DNA of 64,000 bases from Polynucleobacter bastaniensis (GCF_018882205.1 NZ_JACVOU010000001.1:62001-126000), one strand, 5' to 3'; counted from the first letter of the stretch, positions 31,671 through 40,802 are shown. Translations and numbers: made by a program. The notes: a model not told the origin generated them from the letters alone.

Positions 31671-31712
31671 GTATTCGAGGCTTTTCGAGTATTTATCAAA
31701 TAAACATGATCT

Positions 31713-31840
31713 GCCCCCTTGGTTTTCAGCAAAATCGCTGATACGCTGGAGGTTCATGAAGTCCATTTCCGTATAAACAAGTACAACATTACAGGGGCCT
31801 GCTGCGCACCTCGGGTAATTATTTGCGCACGCATTTTGTT
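31713..31840 (+). pseudogene. rpoN: Decayed remnant of rpoN (sigma-54)
   Basis: In the usual rpoN place between lptB and hpf, one frame reads PLVFSKIADTLEVHE, like the sigma-54 DNA-binding region (PLVL..IA..L.MHESTISRVT). A frame change gives S-IS-R-INKY (31762-31784), matching STISRVTxxKY with small deletions. A further shift gives CAPRG-NYLRTHF (31803-31837), like TPRGxxxLKYFF. At least two frameshifts and the loss of the N-terminal domains and RpoN box mean it cannot be functional. The family alignment is from memory. Confidence 0.72.
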
Positions 31841-31862
31841 TTTCTATGAATAGGAGCTGCTG

Positions 31863-32186
31863 ATGAATCTGAAAATTAATAGCCGTCATGTTGAAGTTAC
31901 TCCAGCTATGCGTTCCCACCTCGAAGCTGGGATGGAAAAAATTCGTAAACACTTTGACCACGTTTTAGATGCCACCGCATTTCTGATTGTCGATAACGCC
32001 AAAGAAAAAGGTCTTCGTCAAGCAGCCGAGATCACCATCCACCTTAAAGGTAAAGAACTCTTTGCCGAAGCACATAACGCAGACCTCTACCATGCCATGG
32101 ATGCAGTAGTTGATAAACTTGAGCGTCAAGTTGTGAAGCACAAAGAAAAAATTCAAGATCATCACCACGAAAAACATTTTGAGTAA
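31863..32186 (+). CDS. hpf: Ribosome hibernation-promoting factor, short form
   Basis: Binds the 30S decoding centre and inactivates ribosomes in stationary phase. The 107 residues fit the short HPF/YhbH type: MNLKINSRHVEVTPAMRSHL, then a basic middle (KKH-type) and VVDKLERQVVKHKEKIQDHH at the end. A good ribosome site (AGGAG) precedes ATG 31863. In sigma-54-containing relatives hpf sits right after rpoN; here it follows the remnant. Confidence 0.95.
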   Translation: MNLKINSRHVEVTPAMRSHLEAGMEKIRKHFDHVLDATAFLIVDNAKEKGLRQAAEITIHLKGKELFAEAHNADLYHAMDAVVDKLERQVVKHKEKIQDHHHEKHFE

Positions 32187-32219
32187 TCTCTAATGTCAGG
32201 ACATCTATAATCTAGTGAC

Positions 32220-32678
32220 ATGAATGCCCTGACCGATCTTTTCGCTTTAGACCGTATTGCCTTAAATAGTCCCTCTAAAAATAGGACTGAGGCATTTTCG
32301 GCCGTAGGGCAACTATTTGCCAAACAAGCAGGTCTTGAAGCCGAGGCAATTGTTGGATTCTTAAATGCGCGCGAAGACTTAGGCTCTACCGCACTAGGCG
32401 CTGGCGTTGCCATCCCACACGGTCGCGTAAGGGGGCTAAAACAGCCGATTGCTGCATTCGTCAAACTACAAGAACCGATTGAATTTGCTGCGCCCGATGG
32501 TGAGGCTGTATCCATCCTCATTTTTTTACTTGTTCCTGAAAAAGCAACTCAGCAACATTTAGAAATTCTGTCCTCGATTGCACAGCTCTTATCCGATCAG
32601 AATACCCGTAAGCTCCTAGCATCGGAGGGCAGTCCAGAGAAGGTGTGTGAAATCCTACAAACGTGGGGTTCAACTTGA
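32220..32678 (+). CDS. ptsN: PTS IIA-like nitrogen regulatory protein PtsN
   Basis: EIIA(Ntr), the output component of the nitrogen phosphotransferase system, which regulates potassium uptake, PHB and other targets by its phosphorylation state. The 152 residues carry the phosphoacceptor His67 in [16 protein letters not shown] and the PTS EIIA type 2 segments ([20 protein letters not shown]). The end overlaps the start of hprK. Its classical genetic link to rpoN is lost here, as that gene has decayed. Confidence 0.95.
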   Translation: MNALTDLFALDRIALNSPSKNRTEAFSAVGQLFAKQAGLEAEAIVGFLNAREDLGSTALGAGVAIPHGRVRGLKQPIAAFVKLQEPIEFAAPDGEAVSILIFLLVPEKATQQHLEILSSIAQLLSDQNTRKLLASEGSPEKVCEILQTWGST

Positions 32679-33664
32679 CTACTCAGCCCCTACTACTTGA
32701 AGGAATTACCGCCCAACAGATCTTTGATGACAATGTTTCTGATCTCAAGCTGTCCTGGATTGGCGGCCTTGAAGGTGCGGACAGACGATTTCCGCCAGAG
32801 GCAGTTAAAGCTGCCGCAGCTAGCTCAGACTTGGTGGGTCACTTAAATCTCATTCACCCAAGCCGTATTCAGATTTTTGGTGAGCAGGAGATTAATTATC
32901 ACGCCCAACTTGAGACGCAGCAGCGAGAAGAACAGATCTTCGACCTCATCTCTAAAATGCCACCTTGTGTGATTGTGGCCGACGGTAAAGCAGCGGATGC
33001 TGCCCTTCAACTCTTTTGCCAACGATCCTCTACCCCACTCTTTACAACAGCCATATCAGCTGCTGAAGTAATTGATCACCTTCGCACCTACCTGACTAAG
33101 ATTGGCGCGCCCCAGATTACGATGCACGGCGTATTTATGGATATTCTGGGCTTAGGAGTTTTGATCATGGGCGAGTCTGGCTTAGGTAAAAGCGAATTGG
33201 GTTTAGAGCTGATTTCTCGGGGCCACGGCTTGGTAGCTGATGATGCAGTGGACTTTGCTCGACTCGGGCCAGACTATATCGAGGGTCGCTGCCCTGTGAT
33301 TCTGCGCAATCTCCTGGAAGTTCGAGGACTAGGCTTATTGGATATCCGCACCATCTTTGGTGAAACAGCCGTACGTCGGAAATTAAAATTGCGCTTAATA
33401 GTGCAATTAGTTCGTCGCAACGATGGTGAGTTTGAGCGCCTACCTCTAGAAACTCAACATATTGATGTACTGGGCGTGGCAATTAGAACTGTCAAAATTC
33501 AGGTAGCTGCAGGTCGTAACTTGGCAGTTCTCGTAGAGGCTGCCGTACGCAATACGATTTTGCAACTACGAGGGATTGACACCTTAAAAGAATTCATGGA
33601 GCGCCAGCGTTTGCAAATGAATGCTGAAGCAGAGTCCTCAAAGTCACAAGGTCGTCTCATTTAA
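32675..33664 (+). CDS. hprK: HPr kinase/phosphorylase
   Basis: Phosphorylates and dephosphorylates HPr on serine, tuning the PTS-Ntr in betaproteobacteria. The product (about 329 residues) has an N-terminal DRTGG-like domain and a C-terminal kinase with the P-loop [19 protein letters not shown] (about residue 165), the [12 protein letters not shown] segment and [16 protein letters not shown], the HprK signature. No ATG fits: TTG 32675 overlaps the ptsN stop (TTGA), and GTG 32663 is four codons upstream. I prefer the TTG because of coupling. Confidence 0.93.
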   Translation: MTTQPLLLEGITAQQIFDDNVSDLKLSWIGGLEGADRRFPPEAVKAAAASSDLVGHLNLIHPSRIQIFGEQEINYHAQLETQQREEQIFDLISKMPPCVIVADGKAADAALQLFCQRSSTPLFTTAISAAEVIDHLRTYLTKIGAPQITMHGVFMDILGLGVLIMGESGLGKSELGLELISRGHGLVADDAVDFARLGPDYIEGRCPVILRNLLEVRGLGLLDIRTIFGETAVRRKLKLRLIVQLVRRNDGEFERLPLETQHIDVLGVAIRTVKIQVAAGRNLAVLVEAAVRNTILQLRGIDTLKEFMERQRLQMNAEAESSKSQGRLI

Positions 33665-33665
33665 T

Positions 33666-34556
33666 ATGCAAATTAATCTGATTACCGGCATCTCTGGCTC
33701 AGGTAAATCAGTTGCACTGAGAGCCTTTGAGGATGCAGGTTATGACTGCGTTGATAACCTTCCAGTCACTCTTCTAGAAAATCTCATCACTACACTAGAG
33801 GGTGAAAAAAGTGAACGTGTTGCGGTTGCTATTGATGCACGTCGCGGCCAGTCAATTGCAGAGCTTCCTCAGATTTTAGAAAATCTCAGACGCAACCATC
33901 AGGTACGTATTGTTTTCCTGAATGCTGATACCAATACGTTGATCCAGCGTTTCTCTGAAACCCGCAGGCGCCATCCGCTTTCTGGAAAAACGCAGCAAAC
34001 CCAAGCTGCCACCCTGATCGAGGCTATTGATAAAGAGCGCAATCTCTTAGAGCCTCTGCGTGCTCAAGCGCATAGTATTGATACTAGCAATCTACCCGCT
34101 CATGCTCTACGATCCTGGATCCAAGATCTTCTAAAAGATAAGCCACAAGGACTCACCGTTATTTTTGAATCTTTTGGATTTAAAAAAGGCTTGCCCAGTG
34201 AAGCGGATCTCGTATTTGATGTTCGCTGCCTACCCAATCCACACTATGACAAAGTGTTACGTCCTATGTCTGGTAAAGATCAGCCAGTTCGCGAGTTCTT
34301 AGAAAAAATTCCTGAAGTCGTCAGCATGGAAAATGACATCATTCATTTTATTGAAAAATGGTTGCCTCACTACATTGCAGATGGTCGTAGTTATCTTACG
34401 GTCGCTATCGGCTGTACCGGCGGACAGCATCGCTCGGTGTATCTTGTGAGTCGCATCATTGCGCATTTTCTGCCGCAAAAGGATTTGACAGAACTCCAAA
34501 TTAATTTCTTAAGTCGTCACCGCGAGCTAGACTCAATCCCTGCAAAAGCAATTTAA
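33666..34556 (+). CDS. rapZ: RNase adapter protein RapZ (nucleotide-binding)
   Basis: P-loop protein; in enteric bacteria it binds GlmY/GlmZ small RNAs and controls glucosamine-6-phosphate synthase. The 296 residues start MQINLITGISGSGKSVALRA (Walker A at residues 8-15) and carry VFDVRCLPNPHYD and AIGCTGGQHRSVYLV, the family signatures. The open frame extends 15 codons into hprK; ATG 33666, one base after the hprK stop, aligns with the family. The 3' end overlaps mutY (opposite strand) by 56 bases. Confidence 0.95.
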   Translation: MQINLITGISGSGKSVALRAFEDAGYDCVDNLPVTLLENLITTLEGEKSERVAVAIDARRGQSIAELPQILENLRRNHQVRIVFLNADTNTLIQRFSETRRRHPLSGKTQQTQAATLIEAIDKERNLLEPLRAQAHSIDTSNLPAHALRSWIQDLLKDKPQGLTVIFESFGFKKGLPSEADLVFDVRCLPNPHYDKVLRPMSGKDQPVREFLEKIPEVVSMENDIIHFIEKWLPHYIADGRSYLTVAIGCTGGQHRSVYLVSRIIAHFLPQKDLTELQINFLSRHRELDSIPAKAI

Positions 34557-35667
34557 TTGGCTGAGGCAAGCCGTACTTTCCTAGCTGTCGCAAAGGAATC
34601 CACTTCAAATCAGCGCTAGCGAATTTCACCGTAGTACCTAAGGTTACGTGCCAAATCTGCATCCATAAACGACGATGCGTGAAGACATGCTTAATTTCAA
34701 GCCCCCGTTCAATTGAGTAAGCACTCTTTGAGGCGCTAGAGATCTTTTCGTCTGGCAGCGTCAGCTGAAACAATTCTTTCGCAGTTAAATTAACTGCATT
34801 GCTTGTAGGTTTAGAGCTTTTTTCTTTGGTTCTCCAAGTAGACTCAGGTAAAGACCAAAGTCCGCCCCAAATGGCTTTCTCGGGACGCCTTTGTAGCAAT
34901 ACTGAATCACCCTGACGGAGTAACAACATGTCGCAACTAAATTCAGGGGATTTTGTTTTGATGACTTTACGAGGCAATAGCAGGACCTGATCACTGAGAT
35001 TGGCTTGGCACTCTTTTTCAAATGGGCATTTTCTTGCCCCACTCAAACAGATAGGTTTACGAGAAGTGCACCAGGTAGCACCAAAATCCATCAAAGCCTG
35101 TGTATACACCGGCATATCCGCAGCTTTTTTAGGGAGCAGTGTTTTAGCTAATAGCCACAACTCGTCGTTTACTGCTTTTTCTTGGATAGCGCCATCCATG
35201 CCAAATAGTCGCGCCAAAATTCGTTTGACGTTCGCATCCAGAATCGGTGCCCGCTCATAAAAGGCAAATGCGGCTATAGCACCTGCTGTAGATCTACCAA
35301 TACCCTTGAGCTGTTCGAGCAATACTGGGTCATTGGGAAACTTACCCCCAAATTCTTCCATCACCTGCTTGGCACAAGCATGGAGATTGCGAGCACGCGT
35401 GTAATAGCCAAGTCCCGCCCACTCGGCTAAGACATCATCTAGTGGTGCAGCAGCCAATTTTTTTACCGTCGGAAAACGTTTCATAAAACGGGGGTAGCGC
35501 TCTAGAACAGTAGCTACCTGAGTTTGTTGCAGCATGATTTCAGAAACCCACACTGCATAGGGGTCTCGAATACTCTGCCACGGCAAGCCTTGGCGTCCAT
35601 CCTTGCCATGCCAAGCGATCAGATTAGTAGCAAAGTGCTTGATTAACGCTTCTGACATTGAGGGCAA
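34501..35667 (-). CDS. mutY: A/G-specific adenine DNA glycosylase MutY
   Basis: Removes adenine opposite 8-oxoguanine. The 388 residues hold the HhH-GPD domain (SEIMLQQTQVATVLERYPRF with the catalytic Glu; LKGIGRSTAGAIAAFAF; Asp in PILDANVKRI), a Fe-S loop and a C-terminal Nudix-like domain (about 245-375) that reads 8-oxoG. The four Fe-S cysteines are spaced Cx6Cx6Cx5C (CTSRKPICLSGARKCPFEKE plus C) rather than the usual Cx6Cx2Cx5C. It overlaps the convergent rapZ end by 56 bases and the mutM end by 25 bases upstream. Confidence 0.95.
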   Translation of the reverse strand: MPSMSEALIKHFATNLIAWHGKDGRQGLPWQSIRDPYAVWVSEIMLQQTQVATVLERYPRFMKRFPTVKKLAAAPLDDVLAEWAGLGYYTRARNLHACAKQVMEEFGGKFPNDPVLLEQLKGIGRSTAGAIAAFAFYERAPILDANVKRILARLFGMDGAIQEKAVNDELWLLAKTLLPKKAADMPVYTQALMDFGATWCTSRKPICLSGARKCPFEKECQANLSDQVLLLPRKVIKTKSPEFSCDMLLLRQGDSVLLQRRPEKAIWGGLWSLPESTWRTKEKSSKPTSNAVNLTAKELFQLTLPDEKISSASKSAYSIERGLEIKHVFTHRRLWMQIWHVTLGTTVKFASADLKWIPLRQLGKYGLPQPIKLLLQGLSLARGDDLRN

Positions 35668-36479
35668 AAGTAAGTAGAGCGCTGACCTTGCACTATTTGT
35701 TTAATCACTGTCTTACATACCTTGCAAGGCTGATCTTTGCGATCGTAGACTTTGGTTTGCACCATGAAGTACCCTGGGTCACCTTCGCTGTTCACAAAGT
35801 CTTTTAAAGAACTACCACCTGCAGCAATCGCTTTTTTCAAAATCAATTTCACCGCAGTCGCCAGCCTAGAGCATTGTGGACGCGTGAGTTTTCCAGCAGC
35901 TTTTGCCGGATGAATCCCCGCCTCAAATAAACTTTCAGAACAATAGATATTGCCGACACCCACCACTGCTTGCCCTGCTAATAAAAATTGCTTCACAGCA
36001 ACACTACGTTTGCGTGAGCACTGATACAGAACCTCAGTACCAAGCTCGCCTGCAAACTCAGGGGAAAAAGGCTCCACTCCTAGTTTTTGTAAAAGCGCAT
36101 TACTCTCAATTGGTCCTATGGATTTTGGGTGCCATAAAACAGCCCCAAACTTTCGGGGATCATGCAAACGCAAACTCAGCTTGCCAAACTCGAATGTCAC
36201 CCGATCATGTAACTTAAGAGGATCGCTACTGGGTAGGACCCGTAATGTTCCGGTCATACCTAGGTGCAGCAATAGATAACCCGTACCAAATTCCATTAAA
36301 AGATACTTGCCACGGCGTTCTATCCCCAAGACTTTCTGACCGGTAAGCAAGGTATTTAAATTTCTCGGGACCGGCCAGCGCAAGCGACCATCGATAATTT
36401 TGACTGCGCTTACCCTGAGCCCCTCTAAATGGGGCTGGATACCCAATCGGGTAACTTCGACTTCTGGAAGTTCTGGCAT
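35643..36479 (-). CDS. mutM: Formamidopyrimidine-DNA glycosylase
   Basis: Excises 8-oxoguanine and formamidopyrimidines. The 278 residues begin with the catalytic MPELPEVEVTRLGIQPHL (Pro2 nucleophile, Glu3), contain the H2TH region (VVGVGNIYCSESLFEAGIHP) and end with the zinc finger CKVCKTVIKQ...CPQCQ. The end overlaps mutY by 25 bases, so the two genes of the 8-oxoG repair pathway are one unit. Divergent from the TPR-LolB gene. Confidence 0.97.
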   Translation of the reverse strand: MPELPEVEVTRLGIQPHLEGLRVSAVKIIDGRLRWPVPRNLNTLLTGQKVLGIERRGKYLLMEFGTGYLLLHLGMTGTLRVLPSSDPLKLHDRVTFEFGKLSLRLHDPRKFGAVLWHPKSIGPIESNALLQKLGVEPFSPEFAGELGTEVLYQCSRKRSVAVKQFLLAGQAVVGVGNIYCSESLFEAGIHPAKAAGKLTRPQCSRLATAVKLILKKAIAAGGSSLKDFVNSEGDPGYFMVQTKVYDRKDQPCKVCKTVIKQIVQGQRSTYFCPQCQKR

Positions 36480-36514
36480 AAATGAATTGTAGATTCGCGG
36501 ATTAGAATGTGCTT

Positions 36515-38002
36515 ATGACCAAATTCTCATTAGAACCCTCTATTAGGGTCTTACTGCTTGCTACTGGGCTAGGCTTTAGCCTACTTTCCAGCAATAGCAT
36601 CGCGAAACCTAGCAGTCTGGATAGCGGTCAAGCTGTATTTGAGGTGCTGGCCTCTGAAATCGCCCTTCAGCGTGGCGAGGCCGGCTTGGCATACACCACC
36701 TATCTGGACCTCGCTCGCCAGCTAGAGGATCCCCGTTTAGCGCAAAGAGCTATGGAGATCGCGATTACTGCAGGTGCGCCTGATCTTGCACTACAAGCAG
36801 CGCAAACTTGGGATGGTTTAGCTGGATCGAAACAAACTAAACCCAAAGAAGTGCTCGTCACTCTCTTAATTCTGAATCAACGCTGGTCAGATGCAGTCAA
36901 ACCTGCCATCTCACTCTTAAATCAGCTAACACCGGCGCAACGTGAAAATACTTTGCTACAGATTCAGGCGCTATTAGTTAAAGCAAGTGATGAATCAGAA
37001 GCGCTAAGAGCTTTCTATGAAATTGTTTCAACATTAAAGTCAGAACCAAAAGATCAAGGACTTCTTTACACCTATGCCATGTCTGCTGAAAAATCAGGAC
37101 ATCTCGATGTAATGGAGAAAACCCTGCGCGAAATCTTGCGCAAGAACCCGAATGATGTCAATAGCCTAAATGCACTTGGCTACTCACTAGCCGATCGCAA
37201 TCAGAAGTTGCCAGAAGCATTTAAGCTCATTAGCAAAGCACATCAACTCTCGCCTAAGGATGGTTTTATATTAGACAGTCTTGGTTGGGTGAACTTTCGC
37301 ATGGGTAAAAATGATCTTGCCTTAGAACAACTGCGACAAGCATTTAGTATGAAACCTGAAGCAGATATTGCCGCACATATTGGGGAAGTCCTATGGGTAA
37401 TGAATCGCCCAATCGAGGCGGAAGATATGTGGCGCAAAGGGCAGCAATTAGATGCCAATAACCCGACCCTCAAAGAAACTTTGAAGCGCTTAAAGCCTGA
37501 TTGGTCGCTAGCAGATACCGCCCTCAAAGGCATATGGGACGGTCGTTTTGCGGTGAAGATTACCGGACTCACCGAAAGTAAAAATCAGGGTGGCTCAGGT
37601 GGATTTACATTGACTCAAGATGCATTGATCGACGTATTAGAAATTCGCAATCCAGTAGGTGGGTCTATTGCAAAAATCACGATAAAACCGGGTGAGGCGA
37701 TTCTGGAGCGAGATGGACAACTCACTACAGCTATCGATGCTGACACTCTGATACAAAATACATTAGGACTTCCACTACCTGCTCGTGGTTTATCAGACTG
37801 GTTACGTGGGAAAACGCGTCCCGGTGGTAATGCCAGTGTTGAGCGAAATACAAAAGGACAAGTGAGCAAAATCACGCAAGACGGTTGGACCTTAAATTAC
37901 AACTGGAATAATGCGCAGCGTTTAGAAAAACTCATGATGACTCGCAGCTCTAATATTGGCTCGATTGATATCCGCTTGGTGTTTGATAATCCGAATGAGT
38001 GA
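36515..38002 (+). CDS. TPR protein fused to a LolB-like domain
   Basis: Exported protein of about 495 residues. A signal peptide (about 1-30, ending NSIA) is followed by TPR helices (about 30-325; SLNALGYSLADRNQKLPEAF, DGFILDSLGWVNFRMGKND). The C-terminal about 170 residues match outer-membrane LolB in pattern: WDGRFAVKITGL, GGFTLTQDALIDVLEIRNPV, AIDADTLIQNTLGLPLPARG with LSDWLRGKTRPGG, QDGWTLNYN and IDIRLVFDN. Relatives have a TPR gene and a separate lipoprotein lolB here, before ispE. No lipobox cysteine is present. ATG 36515 is preferred to GTG 36509. LolB receives lipoproteins from LolA; how a soluble or TPR-tethered form works is unknown. Confidence 0.82.
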   Translation: MTKFSLEPSIRVLLLATGLGFSLLSSNSIAKPSSLDSGQAVFEVLASEIALQRGEAGLAYTTYLDLARQLEDPRLAQRAMEIAITAGAPDLALQAAQTWDGLAGSKQTKPKEVLVTLLILNQRWSDAVKPAISLLNQLTPAQRENTLLQIQALLVKASDESEALRAFYEIVSTLKSEPKDQGLLYTYAMSAEKSGHLDVMEKTLREILRKNPNDVNSLNALGYSLADRNQKLPEAFKLISKAHQLSPKDGFILDSLGWVNFRMGKNDLALEQLRQAFSMKPEADIAAHIGEVLWVMNRPIEAEDMWRKGQQLDANNPTLKETLKRLKPDWSLADTALKGIWDGRFAVKITGLTESKNQGGSGGFTLTQDALIDVLEIRNPVGGSIAKITIKPGEAILERDGQLTTAIDADTLIQNTLGLPLPARGLSDWLRGKTRPGGNASVERNTKGQVSKITQDGWTLNYNWNNAQRLEKLMMTRSSNIGSIDIRLVFDNPNE

Positions 38003-38012
38003 AGTGTGATTG

Positions 38013-38885
38013 ATGAGTAAGACTGTAGAAATCCACTGTCCCGCAAAGCTCAATCTATTTCTACACATTGTTGGGCGTCGTGAAGATGGCTATCACCTAC
38101 TCCAATCTGTTTTCCAGTTGATTGATTGGTGTGACGTCCTCACCTTAAAGCACATTTCTAAAAATGAGATTCGTCGTATTGATCCCATTCCAGGCGTTCC
38201 CCCTCAACAGGATTTAGTTGTTCGCGCCGCCCAAGCCTTAAAAGATTTTTGCAAGATCAATCAGGGCGTTGAAATCGGCTTGAAAAAAATGATCCCCATG
38301 GGCGCAGGTCTTGGCGGTGGATCCTCTGATGCTGCATCCACACTCATTGGCCTCAACACCCTATGGGGCCTCCATCTTGATATCGCTACCTTGTGTCAGC
38401 TCGGCCTAAAACTGGGGGCAGATGTGCCATTTTTCATCTTTGGCCAAAATGCATTTGTTGAAGGTATTGGTGAGAAATTACAGGCAATTTCCTTGGAAAC
38501 CCAAGACTTTGTCGTGATCTTCCCTAATCAGGGAATTGCCACTGCTCAGATTTTTCAAGACTCTCAATTGACCCGCGATCATGCACCGATTACAATAGAT
38601 GGTTTTCTTGCATCGCCAAGCTCATATCAGTCGAATGATTGCCAGGTAGTAGCGGTGCAGAAATGTCCTGAAGTGAAGCAAGCTTTAGATTGGATTTACC
38701 AAGCAGTGCCAAACTCGGCGCCTTGTATGTCCGGCTCTGGAAGTAGCGTTTTTGCCGCCTTAGACCCTAAGACGGACACCGCAAATCTGGAAAATCTTCT
38801 GCAAAATCTTCCAAAAGGATGGATAGGTCGAATTGTTCGGGGACTAAATAAAAATCCCGCTTACAATTTGATTTCTTCAGATTGA
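38013..38885 (+). CDS. ispE: 4-diphosphocytidyl-2-C-methyl-D-erythritol kinase
   Basis: Fourth step of the non-mevalonate isoprenoid pathway. The 290-residue GHMP kinase has the substrate-binding opening HCPAKLNLFLHIVGRREDGY, the ATP loop PMGAGLGGGSSDAASTLIGL and the C-terminal CMSGSGSSVFA. It follows the TPR-LolB gene by about 10 bases (the usual lolB-ispE order) and precedes tRNA-Gln by 5. Confidence 0.97.
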   Translation: MSKTVEIHCPAKLNLFLHIVGRREDGYHLLQSVFQLIDWCDVLTLKHISKNEIRRIDPIPGVPPQQDLVVRAAQALKDFCKINQGVEIGLKKMIPMGAGLGGGSSDAASTLIGLNTLWGLHLDIATLCQLGLKLGADVPFFIFGQNAFVEGIGEKLQAISLETQDFVVIFPNQGIATAQIFQDSQLTRDHAPITIDGFLASPSSYQSNDCQVVAVQKCPEVKQALDWIYQAVPNSAPCMSGSGSSVFAALDPKTDTANLENLLQNLPKGWIGRIVRGLNKNPAYNLISSD

Positions 38886-38890
38886 CCTGT

Positions 38891-38967
38891 AGGGGAATCG
38901 CCAAGCTGGTTAAGGCACTGGATTTTGATTCCAGCATGCGAAGGTTCGAATCCTTCTTCCCCTGCCA
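38891..38967 (+). tRNA. tRNA-Gln (anticodon TTG)
   Basis: Cloverleaf of 77 bases with encoded CCA: acceptor AGGGGAA with TTCCCCT, D-arm GCC...GGC, anticodon stem CTGGA/TCCAG with loop TTTTGAT (anticodon TTG) and T-arm AAGGTTCGAATCCTT. It lies between ispE and prs, as in other Burkholderiaceae. Confidence 0.97.
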
Positions 38968-39029
38968 AACTCTGTAGATACGACCAAAAAAATATCCATT
39001 CGACCCCTACCAAAACTCCGAAATCACCT

Positions 39030-39998
39030 ATGTCCGCCCCAATTAACGCTGATTTACTGACTCTTTTCACAGGCAACGCAAATCCGGTTTTGGCTCATGC
39101 GGTAGCCAAAGAGCTCCAGCTCCCCATGGGAAAAGCATTTGTTGGTCGATTCTCCGATGGTGAAATCCAGGTAGAAATTCAAGAAAACGTCCGCGGCAAG
39201 AACGTGGTCGTTATCCAATCGACTTGCGCTCCAACGAACGATAGTTTGATGGAACTCATGATCATGATTGATGCTCTTAAGCGAGCATCGGCAAGCCGCA
39301 TAACCGCAGTGATTCCTTACTTCGGTTACGCTAGACAAGATCGTCGTCCACGCTCTGCACGGGTTGCTATCTCCGCCAGAATTGTTGCAAACATGCTTCA
39401 ATCTGTTGCTGGTATTGAGCGGGTTTTGACCATGGATCTTCATGCCGACCAAATTCAGGGCTTCTTTGATATCCCAGTGGATAACATTTATGCCTCCCCG
39501 GTTCTCTTGGCAGATTTAGAGGCTCAGAAAACTAAAAAAGATCTCATTATTGTTTCGCCGGACATTGGCGGTGTTGTGCGCGCTCGCGCAATGGCTAAGC
39601 AATTAGGTACAGATTTGGCGATTATTGATAAACGCCGCCCTAAGGCTAACGTATCAGAAGTAATGCACTTAATCGGTGAAGTAGAGGGTCGCCACTGCGT
39701 CATCATGGATGACATTATTGACACCGGCGGAACCCTTTGCAAAGCTGCTGAGGCACTGAAAGAGCGTGGTGCCAAGGGCGTTACTGCTTACTGTACTCAT
39801 GCAGTACTGTCTGGCGGTGCTGTAGCCCGTATTGCTGCCTCTGAGTTAGACGAATTGGTTGTTACTGACACCATTCCATTGACTGCTGAAGCCTTGAAAG
39901 TGAGCAAAATTCGTCAATTGAGCGTTGCCCCCATCCTGGCTGAAACCCTTTCTCGCATTAGTAAGGGTGATTCAGTAATGTCAATGTTCGCCGAATAA
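39030..39998 (+). CDS. prs: Ribose-phosphate pyrophosphokinase (PRPP synthetase)
   Basis: Makes PRPP from ribose 5-phosphate and ATP for purine, pyrimidine, histidine and tryptophan synthesis. The 322 residues contain [20 protein letters not shown], the ATP-binding [12 protein letters not shown], the metal-binding [13 protein letters not shown] and the PRPP loop [22 protein letters not shown] 39030 aligns with the family; the open frame upstream runs through the tRNA gene and is not coding. Confidence 0.98.
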   Translation: MSAPINADLLTLFTGNANPVLAHAVAKELQLPMGKAFVGRFSDGEIQVEIQENVRGKNVVVIQSTCAPTNDSLMELMIMIDALKRASASRITAVIPYFGYARQDRRPRSARVAISARIVANMLQSVAGIERVLTMDLHADQIQGFFDIPVDNIYASPVLLADLEAQKTKKDLIIVSPDIGGVVRARAMAKQLGTDLAIIDKRRPKANVSEVMHLIGEVEGRHCVIMDDIIDTGGTLCKAAEALKERGAKGVTAYCTHAVLSGGAVARIAASELDELVVTDTIPLTAEALKVSKIRQLSVAPILAETLSRISKGDSVMSMFAE

Positions 39999-40072
39999 GC
40001 CAAAAATGGCGTTTACACCCCAGTTTTAGGCAATGTTGAGCCTTTTCTAGGCAAAAAGTACGATTCCCAAGA

Positions 40073-40078
40073 TATAAT
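40073..40078 (+). promoter_or_regulatory. Probable -10 element of the rplY promoter
   Basis: A perfect TATAAT lies 57 bases before the rplY start. The corresponding -35 region (about 40050-40055) is a poor match to TTGACA, so only the -10 is clear. It lets rplY-pth be transcribed apart from prs. Confidence 0.5.
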
Positions 40079-40134
40079 TAAAGGCTTTTCTGTTTGGTCG
40101 CGAACGGAAATTAACCTTAATTTAGGAATTGAAT

Positions 40135-40773
40135 ATGAAAGTAGTAGCCTTTGAAAGAAGCGTACAGGGAACGGGTGCGAGCCGCCGTCTGCGCAACTCC
40201 GGTAAAACTCCGGGCATCATCTACGGTGGTAAAGACACCGCAACTGTAATTGAGTTGGATCACAACGCACTGTTCCATGCTCTCCGTAAGGAAGCATTCC
40301 ACTCATCCATCCTTGATCTCGAAATCGGCGGCAAAGCACAAAAAGTGTTGTTGCGCGATTACCAGATGCATCCATTTAAGCCTTTGGTTCTGCATATCGA
40401 CTTCCAGCGCGTTTCCGCGACTGAAAAAGTTCACATGCGCGTTCCATTGCACTTCATTAATGCTGACACTTCAGCTGCAGTGAAATTGCAAGGTGCCGTC
40501 ATTAGCCACATCTCTACTGAATTGGATATCTCTTGCTTACCAGCAGATTTGCCAGAGTTTATTGAAGTGGACTTAAGCAAGATTGAAGTTGGTCATGGTA
40601 TCCATGCTAAAGATATCGCACTACCAAAAGGCGTTACCTTGGTATTGCATATTGAGCAAGAAAATCCAGTACTAGCTAACGCGCGTATCCCGGCAGTGAA
40701 ATCTGCTGATACTGAAGCTGCTCCTGTAGCTGCTGCGGCTCCTGCTGCTGAAGCCCCAAAGGATAAAGCTTAA
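40135..40773 (+). CDS. rplY: 50S ribosomal protein L25/general stress protein Ctc
   Basis: Binds 5S rRNA. The 212 residues show the long TL5/Ctc form: N-terminal L25 domain ([20 protein letters not shown], then GIIYGG and [20 protein letters not shown]), a C-terminal beta domain ([20 protein letters not shown]) and an Ala/Pro-rich tail. ATG 40135 is preferred to the TTG two codons upstream. It has its own likely promoter and ends at a terminator; pth follows, the conserved order. Confidence 0.96.
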   Translation: MKVVAFERSVQGTGASRRLRNSGKTPGIIYGGKDTATVIELDHNALFHALRKEAFHSSILDLEIGGKAQKVLLRDYQMHPFKPLVLHIDFQRVSATEKVHMRVPLHFINADTSAAVKLQGAVISHISTELDISCLPADLPEFIEVDLSKIEVGHGIHAKDIALPKGVTLVLHIEQENPVLANARIPAVKSADTEAAPVAAAAPAAEAPKDKA

Positions 40774-40802
40774 TCATTTAAGCCTTATTTTTGCGACAGA
40801 GG

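Noticed and set aside
32663-32678. ptsN and hprK overlap as a possible frameshift fusion.
   Set aside because: Both proteins are complete by family length; the overlap is a normal coupling (TTGA).
38925-39029. N-terminal extension of prs by 35 codons.
   Set aside because: The frame runs through the tRNA-Gln gene; the family start is at ATG 39030.
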